Origin: JBLHUT01 sp047629975
Lineage (GTDB): Bacteria > Pseudomonadota > Alphaproteobacteria > Rhodobacterales > Rhodobacteraceae
DNA: 12,034 nt
NCBI GenBank assembly: GCA_047629975.1
Contig: JBLHUT010000085.1
Span: 1 to 12,034 of the forward strand
Direction: 5' to 3'
Part shown: positions 1 to 6,418 of the stretch, one piece after another
Layout of the letters: each line of letters opens with the position of its first letter
Numbering within the stretch: position 1 is the first letter of the stretch
Translations under genes and position numbers: made by a program
Notes under the pieces: model-generated
Seen by the model: the letters and a program-made list of their open reading frames with translations, nothing else
Databases searched by the model: none
Told to the model about the DNA's origin: nothing

Positions 1-131
1 CAAGGTCGGCTGTGGGCCTAGAGATACCAAACTGACAGATTTCGGTTTGAACAAGCAGGCGTTATCATATGCTAACGCCTAAACACAGCGAGTTTACCTG
101 TGATGCACTAAGGCAACAGGTCCGACCTTGG
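1..131. other. Nested inverted-repeat element, possible structured RNA (unassigned)
   Basis: A 9-bp perfect inverted repeat (1-9 caaggtcgg with 122-130 ccgaccttg) encloses two further stems. One is aggcgtta/taacgcct (57-64 with 73-80), whose loop contains catatg, so that 57-80 is a 24-bp palindrome with one mismatch. The other is acctgt/acaggt (96-101 with 116-121), which abuts the closing stem exactly. A weaker caaac/gtttg pair lies at 29-33 and 45-49. Together they could fold as a multi-branched junction on either strand. I saw no tmRNA tag, SRP RNA loop or other family signature that I recognise. The outer stem may continue left of the window. It could be a small RNA, a terminator region or a small repeat element. 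The pairing is seen directly; any function is inference. Confidence 0.35.
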
Positions 132-223
132 TGGCAGTGCTTCCGATATGCTTCCGAGGGGAAAATGTCTCGCCAAACTCTGCTTAAGATCACTGCGCAC
201 GGCGCTGGTATCAAACAATAAAT

Positions 224-298
224 TGGCTCCGGCGGTAGGGATCGAACCTACGACCAATTGATTAACAGTCAACTGCTCTACCGCTGAGCTACGCCGGA
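224..298 (-). tRNA. tRNA-Asn (anticodon GTT)
   Basis: The minus strand gives a complete 75-nt cloverleaf with the 3' CCA encoded. The acceptor stem is TCCGGCG/CGCCGGA (7 bp, discriminator G). The D arm is GCTC/GAGC. The anticodon stem is GTTGA/TCAAT with one G-U pair and the 7-base loop CTGTTAA, so the anticodon is GTT (Asn). The T arm is GTAGG-TTCGATC-CCTAC. No intron or mismatch is present. It is a single gene, not part of a tRNA cluster within the window. tRNA genes are common integration sites, but no integrase is visible nearby. Confidence 0.97.
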
Positions 299-307
299 AT
301 TGAGGGC

Positions 308-336
308 CGTATAGCAATGCCTTTCGGGCGCGTCCA
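308..336 (-). promoter_or_regulatory. Candidate sigma-70-type promoter of tRNA-Asn
   Basis: On the minus strand, TGGACG (336-331) is followed after exactly 17 bp by TATACG (313-308). This would place transcription initiation a few bases before the tRNA 5' end at 298. Each hexamer matches consensus at four of six positions. A GC-rich stretch follows the -10, as is common for stable-RNA promoters under stringent control. The motif is seen directly; its activity is inferred from position. Confidence 0.5.
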
Positions 337-374
337 GAGCTGTTTGGCAAAGATAGGGAAGTTTTTTTCCGGGA

Positions 375-1286
375 TCATTTTAGGTGGAATTTTGCCGTGT
401 CCGCCAGTCTGGGGATCGGGGTGACCATTTGTCGGTCACAAAGGTCGATAAGGTGGGCGAAAACGTTCCGCCCGGCGGCATGATGCAGGGCGCGGGGGGT
501 GTCGGCATAGAGGTCTGTGACCAGTTCGGGGATGGTCAAAGGGTTGCGCCGTAGTGCGCCGAGGATTTGTGTCTCGCGTGTCTGTCTGTGTGCGAGCAGG
601 GCCGAGAGCCTTTCGGCGGGCAAGTCGACTGGCGCGCCGTGTCCGGGATAGAAAACACGCGCCGGATGTTGTTGCAGGCGTCGGCACGAGGCCATGAAAG
701 CCGTCAGGTCGCCATCCGGAGGCGAGACAAGCGAGCTTGACCATCCCATAACGTGATCGCCGGAAAACACGGCATCGTCCCATGCGAAGCAAAGGTGGTT
801 CGCGATATGGCCCGGTGTCCAGATGGCCTTCAGGCGCCAGCCCGTGCCTGCAACCTCTTCGCCATCGGCAAGCCGGTGGTCGGGGGCAAAATCGGGATCG
901 ATGCCTTCTCCGCCGCCTGCCAGCCCTGCGGCGGCGAGACGCTGCATCGTGGGGCTGCGACCGTCATAATGGGTGCCAAAGGCAAAAACCTTTGCGCCGG
1001 TCGCCTGTGAAAGTGAACGCGCGAGCGGGGAATGATCGAGGTGGCTGTGGGTTACGAAAATATGGCTGATCCGTTGATGCGGCCCGCAAGCTGCCAGAAT
1101 TGCCTCAAGGTGCGACGGGTCGAGTGGCCCCGGGTCGATCACAGCCAGATCGCTTTGGCCAAGCAGATAGGTGTTGGTGCCACGAAAGGTCATCGCGGAC
1201 GGATTGGGCGCAAGGATGCGGCGCAGGTCGGGGGCAAGCGTCTGTGCCACACCGCAGGGCGGATCAAAACTGTCTGGTGGTTGCAT
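375..1286 (-). CDS. MBL-fold metallo-hydrolase (LACTB2-like, C-terminal winged helix)
   Basis: The 303-residue protein has the metallo-beta-lactamase fold. The zinc motif THSHLDH is at residues 79-85 (H80, H82, D84, H85), followed by H160 in TPGH, D177 in SGDH and H216 in PGHG, which is a full dinuclear metal set. Residues 222-303 form a helical tail typical of the winged-helix (BLACT_WH) domain of LACTB2-type hydrolases. Family members hydrolyse esters, thioesters or phosphodiesters in the cytoplasm; the substrate cannot be read from sequence. No signal peptide is visible, so it is unlikely to be a secreted beta-lactamase. The start ATG (1286-1284) is preceded by GGAG 10 nt upstream. The open frame continues far upstream, but only antisense to the neighbouring kinase. 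It is divergent from that kinase with a 36-bp gap. Confidence 0.92.
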   Translation of the reverse strand: MQPPDSFDPPCGVAQTLAPDLRRILAPNPSAMTFRGTNTYLLGQSDLAVIDPGPLDPSHLEAILAACGPHQRISHIFVTHSHLDHSPLARSLSQATGAKVFAFGTHYDGRSPTMQRLAAAGLAGGGEGIDPDFAPDHRLADGEEVAGTGWRLKAIWTPGHIANHLCFAWDDAVFSGDHVMGWSSSLVSPPDGDLTAFMASCRRLQQHPARVFYPGHGAPVDLPAERLSALLAHRQTRETQILGALRRNPLTIPELVTDLYADTPRALHHAAGRNVFAHLIDLCDRQMVTPIPRLADTAKFHLK

Positions 1287-1322
1287 CTTTCTCTCGCTCC
1301 GTTTGGCCACTAAGCTTGTGCC

Positions 1323-2669
1323 ATGGATTTTATCTGGTTGAAACGGTCGATGCCACGCGGGCTTTACGGGCGGGCGGCGCTTATTCTGGTGCTTCCGATT
1401 GCTGTGATGCAACTTGTGATAGCGGTGGTTTTTATCCAGCGTCATTTCGAGGACGTCACCCGCCAGATGACGGACAACCTTGTGCTGGACCTCAAGCTGG
1501 TTCTGGCGCAGGTGGACGCGGGCCGCGATGCGGCCGCGGCATTGACTGACACGGCCGGGTTGCAGGACGCATTGAATATGACCGTGGCGCTCGAGAACCG
1601 GCCTGACGGGGCGCAAGGCAAGCTGTTGGCGCGCGGGTTCCGGCGTTTTCCCTACGATTTGTCCGGGCGTACGGTTATTCGCAGGTTGAAGGCGCGGATG
1701 CCGGCTGTGACGGCGGTGGACCTGTCGCGCAGCATCCGCGAGGTTGATCTGGTCATCGGTTCGCGGCACGGACCGGTTCTGATGACGTTCGACCGGCGGC
1801 GTGTGTCGGCCTCGAACCCGCATCAACTGCTTGTGTTGATGCTGTTGACGGGGGTGGTGATGACCGGCGTTGCCTTTTTGTATTTGCGTAACCAGTTGCG
1901 CCCGATCACACGCTTGGCCGCCGCGGCCGACGCGTTCGGAAAAGGCCGGATCGAACCCTATCAGGCTGGCGGCGCCATAGAGGTCCGCGCCGCTGGCAAT
2001 GCCTTTCTGGACATGCGCAACCGGATCGAGCGCCAGACCCTGCAAAGGATCCAGATGCTTTCGGGGGTCAGCCATGATTTGCGCACGCCCCTGACCCGCC
2101 TGCGGCTTGGCCTGTCCTTGCAGGAGCCGACACAGGAAATCGAAGAAATGGTGCGCGACGTTGCCGATATGGAGGCGCTTGTGACAGCTTTTCTCGATTT
2201 TGCGCGCTCTGATACGCTGGATGATCCGGAGGAGGTCGATCCTGCGGTTTTGGCGTCTGAAGCGGTCGAGCAGGGCGCACGGGGCGGCGGGCAGGTGACG
2301 TTGTTCGAGGTTTCCGGCCAGATCGAAACACTGGTTCTCAGGCCGCTTGCGATCCGCCGTGCGTTGGCCAATCTGATCGGCAATGCCTTGCGCTATGGCA
2401 ATCGGGCAGAGGTGTCTTTGACAGTAAGTGAACGGATGGTGCGGTTTACGGTCGAAGACGATGGCCCCGGCATCCCGCAAGACCAGCGCGACGAGGCTCT
2501 GCGCCCGTTCATTCGTCTTGATGCGGCGCGCAACCAGAACCGCGGAAGTGGCGTTGGTCTTGGCTTGTCGATTGCGGCCGATATCGCGCGCAGCCACGGC
2601 GGGACGCTGCGGCTGGGCGAGAGTGTCCGGCTGGGAGGTCTCAAGGCCGATATCGTGCTTGCCCGTTGA
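1323..2669 (+). CDS. envZ: EnvZ-like membrane sensor histidine kinase
   Basis: This 448-residue inner-membrane kinase has TM1 at about 18-39, a periplasmic domain at 40-165 and TM2 at about 168-188. A HAMP linker (about 189-240) follows, then HisKA with the H box SGVSHDLRTPLTR (phospho-acceptor H251), which closely matches the EnvZ H box. The HATPase_c domain has the N box around N354, the G1 box DDGPGI (379-384) and the G2 box GSGVGLGLS (408-416). All catalytic residues are present. EnvZ-type kinases phosphorylate OmpR-class regulators; no response regulator lies in this window, so its partner is elsewhere. There is no clear Shine-Dalgarno before ATG 1323. The next Met is at residue 10 (1350), and either start keeps the TM segment. 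The EnvZ assignment rests on the H box and domain order. The stimulus is unknown. Confidence 0.88.
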   Translation: MDFIWLKRSMPRGLYGRAALILVLPIAVMQLVIAVVFIQRHFEDVTRQMTDNLVLDLKLVLAQVDAGRDAAAALTDTAGLQDALNMTVALENRPDGAQGKLLARGFRRFPYDLSGRTVIRRLKARMPAVTAVDLSRSIREVDLVIGSRHGPVLMTFDRRRVSASNPHQLLVLMLLTGVVMTGVAFLYLRNQLRPITRLAAAADAFGKGRIEPYQAGGAIEVRAAGNAFLDMRNRIERQTLQRIQMLSGVSHDLRTPLTRLRLGLSLQEPTQEIEEMVRDVADMEALVTAFLDFARSDTLDDPEEVDPAVLASEAVEQGARGGGQVTLFEVSGQIETLVLRPLAIRRALANLIGNALRYGNRAEVSLTVSERMVRFTVEDDGPGIPQDQRDEALRPFIRLDAARNQNRGSGVGLGLSIAADIARSHGGTLRLGESVRLGGLKADIVLAR

Positions 2670-2691
2670 TCTGCACCCGACCCTGTCATGG

Positions 2692-2724
2692 CCTGCAACC
2701 GGCAGGTCCCCCTCAAGGCGAGGG
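2692..2724 (+). terminator. Two small hairpins after the sensor kinase
   Basis: Two 5-bp stems lie 22-55 bases after the kinase stop: cctgc/gcagg (2692-2696 with 2702-2706) and ccctc/gaggg (2710-2714 with 2720-2724). Neither is followed by a T run, so intrinsic termination is doubtful. They may only protect the mRNA end or be chance. Confidence 0.22.
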
Positions 2725-2760
2725 AGAGCAGATCCTTTGAAGGCCAGCAAGGCTAGGCAG

Positions 2761-2792
2761 TTGAATTGTTGACAAAAACTGTCTAACGACAG
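2761..2792 (+). promoter_or_regulatory. Possible promoter for the small exported protein gene
   Basis: A consensus -35 hexamer TTGACA is at 2769-2774 in an AT-richer patch. An overlapping TTGAAT (2761-2766) sits 17 bp before TAACGA (2784-2789). The -10 matches are weak for both. A ctgtc-taac-gacag inverted repeat (2779-2792) overlaps and could be an operator. The location, 60-90 bp before the start codon at 2852, fits. Confidence 0.3.
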
Positions 2793-2851
2793 AGCGTGCC
2801 CCTGCAGGCAGTCGGTTTTCAGGGTGTTTTGCCAAACATGAGGAGAAAAAC

Positions 2852-3220
2852 ATGGGCTTTTTCAAAGTGGCTGCGCTTGCTTTTACGGTTTCAGCGGGTC
2901 TTGCGCCGGTTGGTGGATTTGCGCAAGCGACCGGGTCTTCGGGGGAGTTTACGATCTACAATGATACGTCCATCCACACCCTGACCGGTTTTTACACGAA
3001 CGACGGCGACGGCTGGAGCGCAAACTGGATCTCGGAATCCTTGGCCCCCGGAGACGCCGCCGTAGCCGGATTTTACGCCGATACTGGTGCGTGCGATCAG
3101 GACTTCATGGCCGGCTGGCTGTCAGAGAGCGGGGACGAGGTTCTGGACGAGCCGCATTACATCGACATCTGTGAGGCATCGAATGTCTACTTGATGGACA
3201 ACAGTGTCGAGTTCAACTGA
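2852..3220 (+). CDS. Small exported acidic protein of unknown function
   Basis: The 122-residue protein starts at an ATG with a strong ribosome site (AGGAG, 2841-2845, 6-nt spacing). Residues 1-26 look like a signal peptide: a short basic start, a hydrophobic core and an AQA cleavage motif at 24-26. The mature part (about 96 residues) is acidic and rich in Asp, Gly, Trp and aromatics. It has two cysteines (C81, C107) that could form a disulfide in the periplasm. Recognisable stretches are FTIYNDTSIHTLTGFYTNDG (33-52) and IDICEASNVYLMD (104-116). From memory, this NDT...W...C...LCE/ICE layout resembles small uncharacterised exported proteins in other proteobacteria, but I cannot name a family. 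It is a single-gene unit between the kinase (+) and the convergent DUF1476 gene. Confidence 0.85.
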   Translation: MGFFKVAALAFTVSAGLAPVGGFAQATGSSGEFTIYNDTSIHTLTGFYTNDGDGWSANWISESLAPGDAAVAGFYADTGACDQDFMAGWLSESGDEVLDEPHYIDICEASNVYLMDNSVEFN

Positions 3221-3347
3221 GCAAACACGGCGGTGTACTGAAACCGGATAATTTTCAAACTGGACCATTCCAATCGCGGATCGCTTGTTCAAGCTTGAAA
3301 AATTGATGGATTTTACGTTTATTTACAAATAGATACGTTGCGATTTT

Positions 3348-3378
3348 GATCCCGTGCAGTGGCTTGCCGCACGGGATC
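3348..3378. terminator. Strong hairpin between convergent genes
   Basis: A 10-bp perfect stem gatcccgtgc/gcacgggatc (3348-3357 with 3369-3378) encloses an 11-nt loop. It sits 18 bp after the stop of the minus-strand DUF1476 gene and 127 bp after the stop of the plus-strand gene. A weakly T-rich stretch (gtttcgttc) follows on the plus strand and no T run on the minus strand. It is probably a transcription end or a 3'-end-protecting hairpin shared by the two convergent genes. The rest of 3221-3396 is AT-rich with nothing else recognisable. Confidence 0.5.
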
Positions 3379-3396
3379 GTTTCGTTCACAAGCCGG

Positions 3397-3711
3397 TCAC
3401 AGTTCCTTCATCAGCTGGTCTTTGGCAACACCCATCAGGGCGTCCATTTTTTGCCGGATCTCGTCGGGCGTGGCTAGATCACCAAGGTCTGCCGACACTT
3501 TGCGCACGACGTCCTCGTGTCCGGCTTCTACGAGATCCGACTTGACGACCTCTGTCGCATAGCTGGCAGCCTCTTCGGCGCTTTTGCCCATCAGGTCCGC
3601 AGCCCAGAGCCCGAGCAATTTGTTGCGGCGCGCATCTGCCTTGAATTGCATTTCTGCGTCATGGGCAAACTTGTTTTCAAATGCATTTTCGCGGTTGTCG
3701 AAGGTTGTCAT
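3397..3711 (-). CDS. DUF1476 protein, F1FO-ATPase inhibitory zeta subunit
   Basis: The 104-residue, mostly helical protein has the DUF1476 signature: an N-terminal FDNRENAFENKFAHDAEM (4-21), the conserved ARRNKLLGLWAADLMGK segment (27-43), then SYATEVVKSDLVEAGHEDV and VRKVSADL. In alphaproteobacteria such as Paracoccus, this family is the zeta subunit. It binds F1 and blocks ATP hydrolysis, with the N-terminal segment as the inhibitory part. The length matches the family (about 104-108). The start ATG (3711-3709) has GGAG 8 nt upstream. The gene is not next to ATP synthase genes here. It lies on the same strand as the unknown gene at 3856-5052, 144 bp downstream, and may share its transcript. 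The 3712-3855 gap holds a ttgcc-N9-ggcaa inverted repeat (3774-3792) but no convincing promoter. Confidence 0.9.
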   Translation of the reverse strand: MTTFDNRENAFENKFAHDAEMQFKADARRNKLLGLWAADLMGKSAEEAASYATEVVKSDLVEAGHEDVVRKVSADLGDLATPDEIRQKMDALMGVAKDQLMKEL

Positions 3712-3855
3712 TTTGGGCTCTCCGTTGCTGGTATGGGTACTGTGTTTAGACTTTGGTACAGATTAGATGGGTATTGCCAACACAATCGGCAAAGGCATAG
3801 GCCCATTTACCGACATTTTCCGGTGGCCGGACAGACATTTCTCAAGTCGTCGGAC

Positions 3856-5052
3856 TTAAGGCATCGGGGCTCGCAAATGCGCATAAAGCGTATGAAGCCG
3901 CGCGACTTCCGCTTTACGGACAGATGGTGGCCGGTCTCCGACAGCGATCAGGTCTGTTGCCCGGCTCAACGCGGCCTGAATATCACCCGCTTCAAGCTCT
4001 TGGGTCAACGCAAGCAGCCACGGCACGTGCTCTGATGACGGCAATCCGGCGGCGACGGCGTCGAGCAGCAATTGCGTGACTTCTGCCTCCCAAAGGCTCG
4101 TGTCGGGGGCGGGGAGTGCTGGCGGGTCCGGCAGGGGAGCGGATTTCGACGCTGCGTCCGGGGCCTGCATTCGGTCGGGTTGCGGGATCGAGGCGGGTTT
4201 TTCCGGCACAAACGGCACAGAGTTTGGCGGCGGCATCATCGTGTCGCGATTTTCCGGTTTGGCTTCTGGGACGTTTCGGCGGCGCCCGAAACTCTGCGCC
4301 TGTGATACCGGGAGCCCGCCTGCCTGCGTCGACAGCACAAGGCTTTGATCACGCAGCGTCGGGTCGCTAAAGAGGGCCTCGGGATCAAGCCCCATCGCTT
4401 GCAGGATACTGCCTTGTCGTTCGGGCGTCATGATGTCGGATTTCGCAGACGACGGAGCGGGCAGGGTGCCATTTTCAACCGGATGCGGCCTGCCGGTGTC
4501 GATGGCGTTCCATTGCGGGCGTCGCCCAGTGGCGGGCGCTGACGTGGCCGGACACATCGACGCCGCCCTGCGCAAAATGCGCCCCTCCCGACAGATCATA
4601 AAACCGAAATCCGCGCCCGTGTGACGTACGCCGGAGTACCGGAAGGAAAAGACGTCATGCCCGGGCAATTGCGTGCTCAGACGTTGGGCAAACGGTTTGG
4701 GGGTGTCTTGCGGGTCGTGAAACTCGATCAGCGTCAGGTCGGTTTCTCCGACGGGGCCGGAGATGCGCACACAGGCGCACAAGGCGGGCGTTGTTTCGGC
4801 GGCTCGGGTCAGATCGTGCAAGGTCAAGGGCTGTGCGCCCAACAGGTCTGCGGGGTGCAAGAGCCAGGGCGCGGGCGGGCTGTTGTCCTCGACACGTGGC
4901 GGGCGCCCCATAAAACGCTGAAGCACACCAAGCCGGGGCTCGCCGGTGCCCGAAGACGGCACCAAACAGGGGATGCCCGCGGCCGCCTGTGCGACCGTGG
5001 TGACCGGCGCGGCCACCAGTGCAAAATCCAGTAGTGCAAAATTTTCGTCCAT
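3856..5052 (-). CDS. Uncharacterised 398-residue protein, two domains joined by a Pro-rich linker
   Basis: I do not recognise this protein. The ATG at 5052-5050 is chosen because AAGGA lies 6 nt upstream; a GTG at 5109 would add 19 residues but has no ribosome site. Residues 1-165 look globular. Residues 180-228 hold a short conserved-looking stretch (WNAIDTGRPHPVEN at 181-194, TPERQGSILQAMGLDPEALF at 209-228). Residues 255-318 are a low-complexity linker rich in Pro, Ala and charged residues. Residues 319-395 are predicted helical (LWEAEVTQLLLDAVAAGL, WLLALTQELEAGDIQAALSRA). There is no signal peptide or TM segment, so it is probably cytoplasmic. It is divergent from purC and upstream of the zeta gene on the same strand. 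No catalytic motif is evident. Confidence 0.75.
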   Translation of the reverse strand: MDENFALLDFALVAAPVTTVAQAAAGIPCLVPSSGTGEPRLGVLQRFMGRPPRVEDNSPPAPWLLHPADLLGAQPLTLHDLTRAAETTPALCACVRISGPVGETDLTLIEFHDPQDTPKPFAQRLSTQLPGHDVFSFRYSGVRHTGADFGFMICREGRILRRAASMCPATSAPATGRRPQWNAIDTGRPHPVENGTLPAPSSAKSDIMTPERQGSILQAMGLDPEALFSDPTLRDQSLVLSTQAGGLPVSQAQSFGRRRNVPEAKPENRDTMMPPPNSVPFVPEKPASIPQPDRMQAPDAASKSAPLPDPPALPAPDTSLWEAEVTQLLLDAVAAGLPSSEHVPWLLALTQELEAGDIQAALSRATDLIAVGDRPPSVRKAEVARLHTLYAHLRAPMP

Positions 5053-5169
5053 CCCCAGTCCTTTCCGTGCAAAATCCGCCGCTTCGGGCCAAAGCGCGAA
5101 AGGCAACACCGATCATCAATGTTAATCACAAGGCCCGCCATTTTGCACGGGCAATTCGTGGTCTGCGGC

Positions 5170-5213
5170 GAGCACAGACCGGGCACAGACCGGGCACAGA
5201 TTGGGCACGGATC
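5170..5213. repeat. Four tandem 11-bp repeats upstream of purC
   Basis: Units at 5170-5180 (gagcacagacc), 5181-5191 (gggcacagacc), 5192-5202 (gggcacagatt) and 5203-5213 (gggcacggatc) follow each other with no spacing. A ggcacg-N8-cgtgcc inverted repeat (5204-5209 with 5218-5223) overlaps the last unit. The period is close to one helical turn, so identical faces would line up on one side of the DNA. It lies in the 297-bp spacer between the divergent unknown gene and purC, 57-100 bp upstream of the candidate purC -35. It may be a regulator-binding array or simple slippage; no regulator is suggested by the sequence. Confidence 0.7.
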
Positions 5214-5269
5214 GGGTCGTGCCTGCGGCATGCGGCGTGCGATATCTCCTGTGAGGCATCCCGAGACGG

Positions 5270-5298
5270 TTGCGGCATGTTCGTGGTTGGCATATAGC
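5270..5298 (+). promoter_or_regulatory. Candidate purC promoter
   Basis: TTGCGG (5270-5275) is followed after 17 bp by TATAGC (5293-5298). This would give a start point near 5305 and a leader of about 45 nt before the purC ATG. The -35 matches consensus only at TTG, the -10 at four of six. No PurR-like operator is obvious; alphaproteobacterial pur control is not well defined from sequence. Confidence 0.38.
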
Positions 5299-5349
5299 GC
5301 TTTGCAAGGCGCGGGCGCGAGTCCGCTGCACGGCGCGAGAAGGAATCCC

Positions 5350-6111
5350 ATGGCACGTCGCAAAAAGATCTACGAAGGCAAGGCAAAGATTTTGTACGAA
5401 GGCCCAGAGCCTGGCACTTTGGTGCAGTACTTCAAGGATGATGCCACAGCATTCAATGCCGAAAAGAAAGACATAATCGACGGCAAGGGCGTTTTGAACA
5501 ACCGGCTGAGCGAGTATTTCATGACCGGGTTGAACACGATCGGTGTGCCGACTCACTTTATCAAGCGGCTGAACATGCGCGAACAACTTATCCGCGCGGT
5601 CGAGATCATTCCGCTTGAGGTCATCGTGCGCAACTTTGCTGCTGGATCAATGTCAAAACGCCTCGGGCTTGAAGAAGGCAGCCCGCTGCCGCGCCCGATT
5701 GTCGAGTTCAGCTACAAAGACGACAAACTTGGCGATCCGCTGGTGCCGGAGGAATACATTATCGCCTTTGGCTGGGCCAGCCAGCAGGACATGGACGACA
5801 TCGTGGCGCTTGCGCTGCGGGTCAACGATTTCATGTCCGGTGTGATGTACGGCGTCGGGATCAAGCTGATTGATTTCAAGATCGAGATCGGGCGTGTTTA
5901 TGACGGTGATTTCATGCGTCTGATCGTGGCTGACGAGATCAGCCCCGACAGTTGCCGCTTGTGGGATATCACCACCGGTCAACGCCTTGATAAAGACGTC
6001 TTCAGGCGTGATCTTGGGTCGTTGTCCGAAGCCTATACCGAGGTCGCGCGGCGCTTGGGGGTCTTGCCGAACAACACGCCGGCGCATCCCAAACCGACGT
6101 TGATCAACTGA
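5350..6111 (+). CDS. purC: Phosphoribosylaminoimidazole-succinocarboxamide synthase (SAICAR synthetase)
   Basis: PurC joins CAIR and aspartate with ATP to make SAICAR in de novo purine synthesis in the cytoplasm. The 253-residue length is typical of the bacterial single-domain enzyme. Visible signatures are the N-terminal KKIYEGKAKILYEG ATP-grasp-like segment (5-18), the SAICAR signature IIPLEVIVRNFAAGS (86-100), LPRPIVEFSYKDD (113-125), the second signature IKLIDFKIEIGR (171-182) and DEISPDSCRLWD (195-206). The start at ATG 5350 is supported by GAAGGA 5 nt upstream and by family length. The frame is open further upstream (to 5119), but that part is spacer including the 11-bp repeats. It is the first gene of the purC-purS-purQ run. 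Confidence 0.98.
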   Translation: MARRKKIYEGKAKILYEGPEPGTLVQYFKDDATAFNAEKKDIIDGKGVLNNRLSEYFMTGLNTIGVPTHFIKRLNMREQLIRAVEIIPLEVIVRNFAAGSMSKRLGLEEGSPLPRPIVEFSYKDDKLGDPLVPEEYIIAFGWASQQDMDDIVALALRVNDFMSGVMYGVGIKLIDFKIEIGRVYDGDFMRLIVADEISPDSCRLWDITTGQRLDKDVFRRDLGSLSEAYTEVARRLGVLPNNTPAHPKPTLIN

Positions 6112-6133
6112 TCGGTCGATTGTTCCAATCCCG

Positions 6134-6150
6134 GGGCGGGCCCGCCGCCC
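6134..6150 (+). other. GC-rich hairpin between purC and purS
   Basis: The stem gggcgg/ccgccc (6134-6139 with 6145-6150) has a 5-nt loop and contains the perfect 12-bp palindrome ggcgggcccgcc (6135-6146). It begins 22 bp after the purC stop and has no T run. It may stabilise the purC 3' end or tune read-through into purSQ. Confidence 0.4.
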
Positions 6151-6187
6151 TGTGGACACGCGAGACGCAAAAAGAAGGATCGGCGCG

Positions 6188-6418
6188 ATGAAGGCCGTTG
6201 TTACAGTGATGTTGAAGTCCGGAGTGCTTGACCCCCAAGGCGAGGCCGTGAAGTCGGCGCTTGGGGCGCTGGGGTTCGAGGGCGTGTCGGGCGTTCGTCA
6301 GGGCAAAGTCATCGAGCTTGACCTTGCTGACGGCACGACAGAGGCGCAGGTGACCGAGATGTGCGAGAAGCTGCTCGCGAACACGGTGATCGAAGGCTAC
6401 CGGATTGCGTTGAACTGA
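6188..6418 (+). CDS. purS: FGAM synthetase small subunit PurS
   Basis: The 76-residue protein has the normal PurS length and the family pattern: MKAVVTVMLKSGVLDPQGEA (1-20), then ALGFEGVSGVRQGKVIEL, and a C-terminal CEKLLANTVIEGYRI. PurS dimers bridge PurL and PurQ in the FGAM synthetase complex, which makes FGAM from FGAR and glutamine. The start at ATG 6188 has AAGGA 8 nt upstream; a GTG at 6152 would add 12 residues that do not fit the family. Its stop overlaps the purQ start (TGATG), so translation is coupled and the subunits are probably made in balance. Confidence 0.96.
   Translation: MKAVVTVMLKSGVLDPQGEAVKSALGALGFEGVSGVRQGKVIELDLADGTTEAQVTEMCEKLLANTVIEGYRIALN

Noticed and set aside
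1..131. tmRNA, SRP RNA or integron attC identity for the left-edge element
   Set aside because: I found no tag-like reading frame, no SRP tetraloop region and no proper attC core pair. The pairing is real, but the identity is unsupported.
1..300. Integrated element or attachment site at tRNA-Asn
   Set aside because: There is no duplicated tRNA end and no integrase gene nearby. The tRNA is complete.
108..350. 80-codon minus-strand open frame
   Set aside because: It spans the tRNA-Asn gene and its translation is the familiar false peptide from reading through a tRNA.
1287..2750. Minus-strand open frame extending the MBL gene through the whole antisense of the sensor kinase
   Set aside because: The family-typical N terminus and ribosome site are at 1286. 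The upstream part is low in recognisable motifs and mirrors a well-supported kinase gene; long antisense frames are common in GC-rich DNA.
5053..5109. Upstream GTG start for the unknown 398-residue protein
   Set aside because: The internal ATG at 5052 has an ideal AAGGA ribosome site, while the GTG has none.
5170..5213. CRISPR array
   Set aside because: The units are 11 bp and contiguous, with no unique spacers and no cas genes.
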